From NCBI GenBank assembly GCA_963742955.1, contig CAVUOA010000001.1, positions 1 through 12,155 on the forward strand: a DNA stretch of 12,155 nucleotides, given 5' to 3'. Below, in pieces: positions 7,191 to 12,155 of the stretch; the stretch's first letter is position 1; the number at the start of each line of letters is the position of its first letter. Below the pieces are notes generated by a model. It saw nothing but the letters and a program-made list of their open reading frames with translations. It made no database searches and was not told where the DNA came from. Source of the DNA: CAVUOA01 sp963742955. GTDB lineage: Bacteria; Bacteroidota; Ignavibacteria; Tepidaquicellales; OLB5. The translations under genes and the position numbers were made by a program.

Positions 7191-9201
7191 TTAATTCAAT
7201 GAATAATTGATATTTAAATACCCGTCTCCAGAAGCACTTATGGTTACAGGTATTTCGAAATGCAGGTCCTTAAACTTACATATTCCTATATTCTGAGTTT
7301 CACAGTAATATATCAATAATTCGAGGTTTATGCTCCCCATCCCTTTGTTCAGCTTTACCGGAAGCTCGAACATTGGGGATTTTGTTTTCTATCTCCGTTT
7401 CTATAGAATCAACCAGGTTATCATTAGAACGCACAACAATCTGGGGATGAGCTTCTTCATTAACTTCAAAACCCTCAGGAAGAGTAAAATTAAATTTAAT
7501 TTTTGATTCCCCCTGTTTCAGAACTGTGCTTTCGAGCTTAATGACATTCTTTTTTTTGCCCGATGTGTTTGTTGTCATAGTTGGCATGAGCTTATCGGGA
7601 TTTTTTATGACAATAGTTTTTACCTCTTTTGTGTTCATATCAATAACCCGCAAAAGGTTGTTGTTTGTATCTGTAATAAATATTTTTCCGTTAACAATAA
7701 CTAAACCGCTTGGCTCATTAAATTGCGCTTCTCCTTTTCCGTTACGGCTGCCTTCGGTTCCTGTACCTGAATATGTCAGAACTTCTTTTGTTTCAGGATT
7801 TACTGTTTTTATTTTGCTGTTATATGTATCGGTTATATACAGCAACCCATCAGCATTATTATAGACAACTCCGAGCGGATGCTGAAGCCTTACGGAAGCT
7901 CCTTTACCGTCGATATCTCCGAATTCAAATAAACCCGAACCAACGATTGTTTTAACCTTTCCGTTTGGTTTCAAATCGGCTGAGCGGATTGAGCTTGATT
8001 CGGCATCTGCGAAATACAGTTTTGCCCCATCGGTTGTAATGCCGCTCGGCTGCGCCAGAGCACATACCATAAAATCACCATCGGTAATGTTTTCTCTTCC
8101 GCTTCCGGCGTAGGTTCCTATTTGACCCGTGCTAAAATCCAGTTTCCATAACTGGTGCGGACCCGCCATAGCTATATAAAGAGCATTATCATATACCAGC
8201 AAATCCCACGGTGAGTTAATCGCTGTTGTTTTTGCATCCGACGGATTAATAAATCCCCACTCGGTTGCCTGTATTCCGGTTCCGGCAATAGTTGTAACCC
8301 GCTTTGTTTCTAAATCTACTTCTCTAATTAAATGATTATAAGTATCGGCTATATAGAGCTTGTTTTTATTAAACGCAATTCCCTGCGGTTTAGAAAACTC
8401 CGCCTCAGAATAACTTCCGTCTTTGCTCCCTGTTTTACCTGAGCCGATTACATCTTCCACGGTTACCTCATCGCCGGCTTCATTCATCTTAAGAATCAAA
8501 ACTCGGTTATTGTTTGAATCGGTAATAAATAGTCTTGATGCAGAAGGGTCAGCAGTAATTTTGCCCGGGTAAGATAAAAGTGATTTTGTAATCTTATCTT
8601 TCTCAAGAGCAAATTTTATCGGCTCTTTGTTAAGGATTCCTCCAACTTTCCCGTACTCGGCAATTGCACCGGATATAATCGGGTCAAAGACATTAAAAGC
8701 CCCCTCACCTGCTTTCATTCCTATAATTTTTCCTTTCGGGTCAATTAATACCAGTGTAGGCCAGGCGTTGGCAGTATAGCTGTCCCAGATTGTAAAATCT
8801 TTATCGTTCACTACGGGATGTTCAAGGTTATACTTGAGTATTGATTGCCTGATGCTTTCGGAGCCTCTTTCATTAAGGAATTTAGCAGAATGCACCCCGA
8901 TTACAACAAGCTCATTATGATATTTTTCTTCAAGCATTTTTAAATCGGGAATTATATGAATGCAGTTGATGCAGCCACTAGTCCAGAAATCGAGCAGAAC
9001 AAGCTTCCCCCTCAAATCTTTCAAAGAAACCGGTCTATCGGTATTGAACCACTCCAAACCATCGGGAAAATCAGGCGCTGTAATATTACCAAAATACTGC
9101 ACGTTTGTTTCTTCCTCCAAATCTACAATTTGAGAAAATGATGGTTTTACGAAGAGAAATACTGAAAATAAAGCTATACTTAATGATATTTTGGATTTCA
9201 T
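7191..9201 (-). CDS. Secreted thioredoxin-like/NHL-repeat protein (NHLRC2-like), frameshifted near the C-terminus
   Basis: A signal peptide (about 1-24, ending SFSQ) precedes a TlpA/thioredoxin-like domain (about 35-185). That domain has the redox motif Cys77-Ile-Asn-Cys80 in FWTSGCINC and cis-proline Pro148 in AWPTL. An NHL beta-propeller follows (about 208-532), with repeated blades such as GIAFNKNKLYIADTYNHLIR and GLLYITDTYNSKIK, then a C-terminal beta domain. This architecture matches the NHLRC2 family. The unshifted frame stops at a TGA (7302..7300) after 633 residues. After residue Pro609 the family-like sequence continues one frame over as MFELPVKLNKG, LLIYYCETQNIGICKFKDLH and so on to TAA at 7193..7191, about 669 residues in all. 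The break is at a run of four C on the coding strand (plus-strand GGGG, 7375-7378), so one extra base explains it. It acts outside the cytoplasm, probably in the periplasm; its partner is unknown. Confidence 0.88.
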
Positions 9202-9303
9202 ATACGGTTAGTTTTATGAAATGTAATTTAAAATTAATAGAAATAGTTTCAAGGGGTTACCGAAAATAATTATAAAAGTTTTTAAAAACTAAACCTAAAC
9301 AAC

Positions 9304-9331
9304 AAAAAGCCCGCTTTTCAGCGGGCTTTTT
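9304..9331. terminator. Strong, nearly symmetric rho-independent terminator
   Basis: AAAAAGCCCGC and GCGGGCTTTTT are exact reverse complements around a TTTTCA loop, giving a 6 bp GC stem with A/T tracts on both sides. It lies 22 bp past the stop of the T9SS cargo gene in the minus direction. It ends that transcript before the thioredoxin/NHL gene and could work from either strand. Confidence 0.92.
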
Positions 9332-9352
9332 GATTTGAAATTAAATTGTCTG

Positions 9353-11521
9353 TTACTTAACAAGAATCATTTTCTTTGTTTGGGTAAAATTCCCCGATTG
9401 CAGCCTGTAAAAATAAACACCGCTTGCATACTGGCTGGCGTTCCAGTCAATAGTGTAAGAGCCGGCATTTAAATTTCCGCTCACAATAGTTGCAACTTCA
9501 TTTCCGAGAACATCATAAACCCTCAGGCTGACTGCACCTGATTTCGGCAGGCTGAAGTTTATTTTTGTCGTCGGGTTAAACGGATTAGGATAATTCTGCG
9601 ATAACAAATAATTTGAAGGAACACCTGTTTGATTATTGGTTATTCCTATAAGAGTTTCGTTATACATAGCAATACCCCCGGCGCTTGTAACCGACCAGCC
9701 GCGTATGGTTGTTCCGTCAAGCTTAAGGCTCATTGCCTGGTATGTGCCTGTACCTGTGTACTGTGAAGCAAAGTTTGCTCCGTTATCATTGGAGTAGTAT
9801 ATGCTTGAACCTCTGTCATACCAGAATCTGTCTGATACATTGTTAAACGAATATACTGTTCCTGTACCGGCCAGTGTTACTGTTGCCCAGTTGCCTCCGC
9901 CGTCTGTCGATTTTAGCGCTATGGTCTGACCTGTGAAGCCTGTACCGCTGCCGTTGAATGCTACACTGTATGTGTTCGCACTGCCTGTTGTGGCTCCGAA
10001 TGACCATGAACTTCCGGAGTTAGTTGAATAATATACCCTCGTGTTATTGGTTCCGAACCACACCTTATTACCGTCGACCCACATTGCATTATTCCAGCCT
10101 GCTTCTGTACCTGCCTGAGGCAGATACATGCCGGTTGAATCCCATGTTGCGCCGGCATCCGTGCTTTTCCACAATGACCATCTTGCTCCTACCGGGTCTC
10201 CGTACATTATACCATTGGTTGCATCCTTAAACTTTATATCATCTATAAATCCGCCTGTCTGAGTAAACACCTGTGTCCAGGTCGTACCCCCATTGGTTGT
10301 CCTGTATACAAATGTTGCTGAAGGTGAGGTTGATACTAAACACGTGTTTGCATCTATTCCGCAGATTGCATAAACGTCTGATGTCCCGATTGGGGCTCCC
10401 GTTACGTTTGTCCATGTTGTTCCTGCATTGGTTGTTCTTAATACTACACCGCCGTTGCCGCCTATCCAGCCTACATCGGTATTTACCGTACTGACGGTGT
10501 TCAATGATGTGGTTACTCCTGATGTTTGTGATGTCCATCCGGGAGGCGGAGATAATACTTCGTTATACATAGCAATACCCCCGGCGCTTGTAACCGACCA
10601 GCCGCGTATGGTTGTTCCGTCAAGCTTAAGGCTCATTGCCTGGTATGTGCCTGTACCTGTGTACTGTGAAGCAAAGTTTGCTCCGTTATCATTGGAGTAG
10701 TATATGCTTGAACCTCTGTCATACCAGAATCTGTCTGATACATTGTTAAACGAATATACTGTTCCTGTACCGGCCAGTGTTACTGTTGCCCAGTTGCCTC
10801 CGCCGTCTGTTGACTTTAGCGCTATGGTCTGACCTGTGAAGCCTGTACCGCTGCCGTTGAATGCTACACTGTATGTGTTCGCACTGCCTGTTGTGGCTCC
10901 GAATGACCATGAACTTCCGGAGTTAGTTGAATAATATACCCTCGTGTTATTGGTTCCGAACCACACCTTATTACCGTCGACCCACATTGCATTATTCCAG
11001 CCTGCTTCTGTACCTGCCTGAGGCAGATACATGCCGGTTGAATCCCATGTTGCGCCGGCATCTGTGCTTTTCCACAATGACCATCTTGCTCCTACCGGGT
11101 CTCCGTACATTATACCATTGGTTGCATCCTTAAACTTTATATCATCTATAAATCCGCCTGTCTGAGTAAACACCTGTGTCCAGGTCGTACCCCCATTGGT
11201 TGTCCTGTATACAAATGTTGCTGAAGGTGAGGTTGATACTAAACACGTGTTTGCATCTATTCCGCAGATTGCATAAACGTCTGATGTCCCGATTGGGGCT
11301 CTCGTTACGTTTGTCCATGTTGTTCCTGCATTGGTTGTTCTTAATACTACACCGCCGTTGCCGCCTATCCAGCCTACATCGGTATTTACCGTACTGACGG
11401 TGTTCAATGATGTGGTTACTCCTGATGTTTGTGATGTCCAGGTTTGTGCTCTAAGAGAACTTACAAAAACACCGCATACTATAAGAAGTAAGACCACCAA
11501 GAATGGAAGTCTCTTTTCCAT
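9353..11521 (-). CDS. T9SS type A sorting domain protein with two duplicated Asp-box propeller units
   Basis: The 722-residue protein has a signal peptide (about 1-26, ending SLRAQ), unit 1 (28-321), a 7-residue linker VLSPPPG, unit 2 (329-622), and a C-terminal T9SS sorting domain (about 640-722). The sorting domain carries SQNYPNPFNPTT and ends in FTQTKKMILVK. Each 294-residue unit carries six Asp-box motifs of the S/T-x-D/N-x-G-x-x-W/F type: TTNAGTTW, TTNGGTTW, STDAGATW, STNSGSSW, STDGGGNW and SNDNGANF. Each unit is therefore probably a complete beta-propeller of the BNR/Ycf48-like fold. The units differ by one residue (Arg74 versus Gly375). No catalytic residues of sialidases are evident, so a binding or surface role is more likely than enzymatic. 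Export by Sec and then across the outer membrane by T9SS is inferred. AGAGGGG (11531-11537) lies 9 bases before the ATG as a plausible ribosome binding site. Confidence 0.93.
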   Translation of the reverse strand: MEKRLPFLVVLLLIVCGVFVSSLRAQTWTSQTSGVTTSLNTVSTVNTDVGWIGGNGGVVLRTTNAGTTWTNVTRAPIGTSDVYAICGIDANTCLVSTSPSATFVYRTTNGGTTWTQVFTQTGGFIDDIKFKDATNGIMYGDPVGARWSLWKSTDAGATWDSTGMYLPQAGTEAGWNNAMWVDGNKVWFGTNNTRVYYSTNSGSSWSFGATTGSANTYSVAFNGSGTGFTGQTIALKSTDGGGNWATVTLAGTGTVYSFNNVSDRFWYDRGSSIYYSNDNGANFASQYTGTGTYQAMSLKLDGTTIRGWSVTSAGGIAMYNEVLSPPPGWTSQTSGVTTSLNTVSTVNTDVGWIGGNGGVVLRTTNAGTTWTNVTGAPIGTSDVYAICGIDANTCLVSTSPSATFVYRTTNGGTTWTQVFTQTGGFIDDIKFKDATNGIMYGDPVGARWSLWKSTDAGATWDSTGMYLPQAGTEAGWNNAMWVDGNKVWFGTNNTRVYYSTNSGSSWSFGATTGSANTYSVAFNGSGTGFTGQTIALKSTDGGGNWATVTLAGTGTVYSFNNVSDRFWYDRGSSIYYSNDNGANFASQYTGTGTYQAMSLKLDGTTIRGWSVTSAGGIAMYNETLIGITNNQTGVPSNYLLSQNYPNPFNPTTKINFSLPKSGAVSLRVYDVLGNEVATIVSGNLNAGSYTIDWNASQYASGVYFYRLQSGNFTQTKKMILVK
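9656..10537 (-). repeat. 882-bp tandem repeat, copy encoding propeller unit 2
   Basis: This is the downstream coding copy (residues 329-622) of an in-frame duplication with a 903 bp period. By eye it differs from the other copy at only four positions: 9908, 9911, 10160 and 10399. Of these only 10399 changes the protein (Gly here, Arg in the other copy). Confidence 0.95.
10559..11440 (-). repeat. 882-bp tandem repeat, copy encoding propeller unit 1
   Basis: This is the upstream coding copy (residues 28-321), separated from the second copy by 21 bp that encode the VLSPPPG linker. The near identity, including at silent sites, indicates a recent duplication or ongoing gene conversion. Confidence 0.95.
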
Positions 11522-11911
11522 TTTTACTTTCCCCTCTGATTAATTATTTATTAGTTAATTTAAATTTATTTATATCAATAAATGGAAACCTGTAAAATGT
11601 GGTTATATATTTCATTTTAATAAAAATGTAATTTCAATGCAACACATAAAAAACCTCTTATTAATTCATAAAAAACAATTTTTTAGATAACCAATTTCAA
11701 AGTTCTCATATTTTAATAAAACAAACAGATACAAACAGGTAGTTTCAGGTTCCATTAACAAAAAGTGACCCGCCAAAACATTATATTTTAAGCCTCCTGA
11801 TTGGGGCTTAGGAAGCTATCATTTTAAAGCTGAAATCCTGCATTGCATAAATAGAAAATAAATACGAAATTTGCAGACTTTCGATATCACTCCATATTGT
11901 GAAGGTTAATT
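11522..11911. other. 390-bp gene-free AT-rich region between the T9SS cargo gene and tRNA-Gln
   Basis: No convincing coding frame is present. It should hold the promoters of the minus-strand cargo gene and the plus-strand tRNA. Small structures seen are a tandem direct repeat ACAAACAG at 11721-11728 and 11731-11738 (10 bp period), and a 6 bp inverted repeat TAAGCC/GGCTTA (11789-11794 and 11805-11810). I could not assign a function to either. Confidence 0.5.
11871..11900 (+). promoter_or_regulatory. Candidate tRNA-Gln promoter
   Basis: TTGCAG (11871-11876), an 18-base spacer and TATTGT (11895-11900) loosely resemble a sigma-70 -35/-10 pair, ending 11 bases before the mature tRNA. The match is imperfect and rests mainly on position. 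Confidence 0.25.
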
Positions 11912-11984
11912 TGCCCGATGGTGTAATTGGCAACACGTCTGACTCTGGATCAGAAAAGTCTAGGTTCGAGCCCTAGTCGGGCAG
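11912..11984 (+). tRNA. tRNA-Gln, anticodon CTG
   Basis: The sequence folds as a full cloverleaf. Acceptor TGCCCGA pairs with TCGGGCA (7 bp), the D stem is GTGT/ACAC, and the anticodon stem is TCTGA/TCAGA with loop CTCTGGA. The T stem is CTAGG/CCTAG with loop TTCGAGC. The anticodon CTG (11945-11947) reads CAG, glutamine. The discriminator base is G (11984), and CCA is not encoded, so it must be added after transcription. No strong terminator is seen right after it. Confidence 0.96.
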
Positions 11985-12024
11985 CAGATTTAAATAAATT
12001 AAGAATACTGTAATTTGCATCATT

Positions 12025-12040
12025 TCCCGCCCCGGCGGGA
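12025..12040. repeat. GC-rich palindrome TCCCG/CGGGA
   Basis: TCCCG and CGGGA form a stem around CCCCGG in otherwise AT-rich DNA between the tRNA and the HdeD-like gene. No T-run follows. It is adjacent to the larger hairpin at 12053-12083. Confidence 0.45.
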
Positions 12041-12052
12041 GAACCGGTTCAA

Positions 12053-12083
12053 CCCCTGGCCTCCAGCCAACTGCAGGCAGGGG
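12053..12083. repeat. Long GC-rich hairpin before the HdeD-like gene
   Basis: CCCCTG (12053-12058) pairs with CAGGGG (12078-12083). The stem continues, after a one-base bulge at 12059, as CCTcCAG/CTGcAGG with one C-C mismatch and a CCAA loop, for 12 paired bases in total. It ends 18 bases before the downstream ATG. It could be an interspersed palindromic repeat or a leader structure. The lack of a T-run argues against an intrinsic terminator. Confidence 0.6.
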
Positions 12084-12101
12084 CAGCCAAAATAAAAAAA
12101 A

Positions 12102-12155
12102 ATGAAAACCACACTTAAGAAAAGTTGGTGGCTTTTAGCCCTTAGGGGCATTTTT
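12102..12155 (+). CDS. Start of an HdeD-like (DUF308) membrane protein, partial
   Basis: Only 18 codons are visible: MKTTLKKSWWLLALRGIF, running off the right edge in frame. A short basic head followed by a WW-L-LRGI-F segment is the typical opening of HdeD/DUF308 family proteins, small multi-pass inner-membrane proteins linked to acid stress in enterobacteria. The ATG follows an A-rich stretch (AATAAAAAAAA) with no Shine-Dalgarno, as for other genes here. With so few residues, a signal peptide of another exported protein remains possible. Confidence 0.6.
   Translation, partial: MKTTLKKSWWLLALRGIF

Noticed and set aside
9656..11440. CRISPR array or phage-type repeat
   Set aside because: The repeats are long coding units with a 21 bp in-frame linker, not short repeats with unique spacers.
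9961..11543. Several open frames of 65-99 codons on both strands inside the T9SS cargo gene, some seen twice
   Set aside because: They are shadows of the real reading frame. They occur twice only because the 882 bp unit is duplicated.

Overview
The window is AT-rich. It carries a type IX secretion (T9SS) sorting domain with an NYPNPFNPTT motif, signal peptides that appear to end in Ala-Gln, and mostly weak or absent Shine-Dalgarno sites with A-rich leaders. Together these point to the Bacteroidota/Chlorobiota/Ignavibacteriota group, most likely an Ignavibacteria-like lineage. This placement is inference. Nearly all genes lie on the minus strand.

Left end (1-826): the N-terminus of glycine dehydrogenase (gcvP), with an in-frame TAG at codon 19, and a small GIY-YIG nuclease gene with an in-frame TGA at codon 74. 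Two related palindromes flank the GIY-YIG gene. Next comes the classical acpP-fabF-rnc cluster (3172 down to 827): acyl carrier protein, beta-ketoacyl-ACP synthase II and RNase III, packed tightly behind a strong ribosome binding site. A divergent plus-strand gene (3352-4212) encodes a secreted NlpC/P60 cysteine peptidase.

Middle (4271-9201, minus strand): a three-PAS HisKA_2-type histidine kinase followed 37 bp later by the t6A enzyme Sua5. Upstream of these, and separated by a terminator, is a secreted thioredoxin/NHL-propeller protein (NHLRC2-like) whose last 60 codons lie in a shifted frame.

Right end: a 722-residue T9SS cargo protein (9353-11521) built from two almost identical 294-residue Asp-box propeller units, with a strong terminator behind it. 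After a gene-poor stretch come tRNA-Gln(CTG), a GC-rich hairpin, and the first 18 codons of an HdeD-like membrane protein running off the window.

The genes are mainly housekeeping (fatty acid synthesis, RNA processing, tRNA modification, glycine cleavage) plus envelope and exported proteins. I see no defence system, phage or CRISPR array. The most notable points are three separate reading-frame disruptions in 12 kb, although every gene stop I could assign is TAA; the palindrome-flanked GIY-YIG gene; and the recently duplicated propeller unit.
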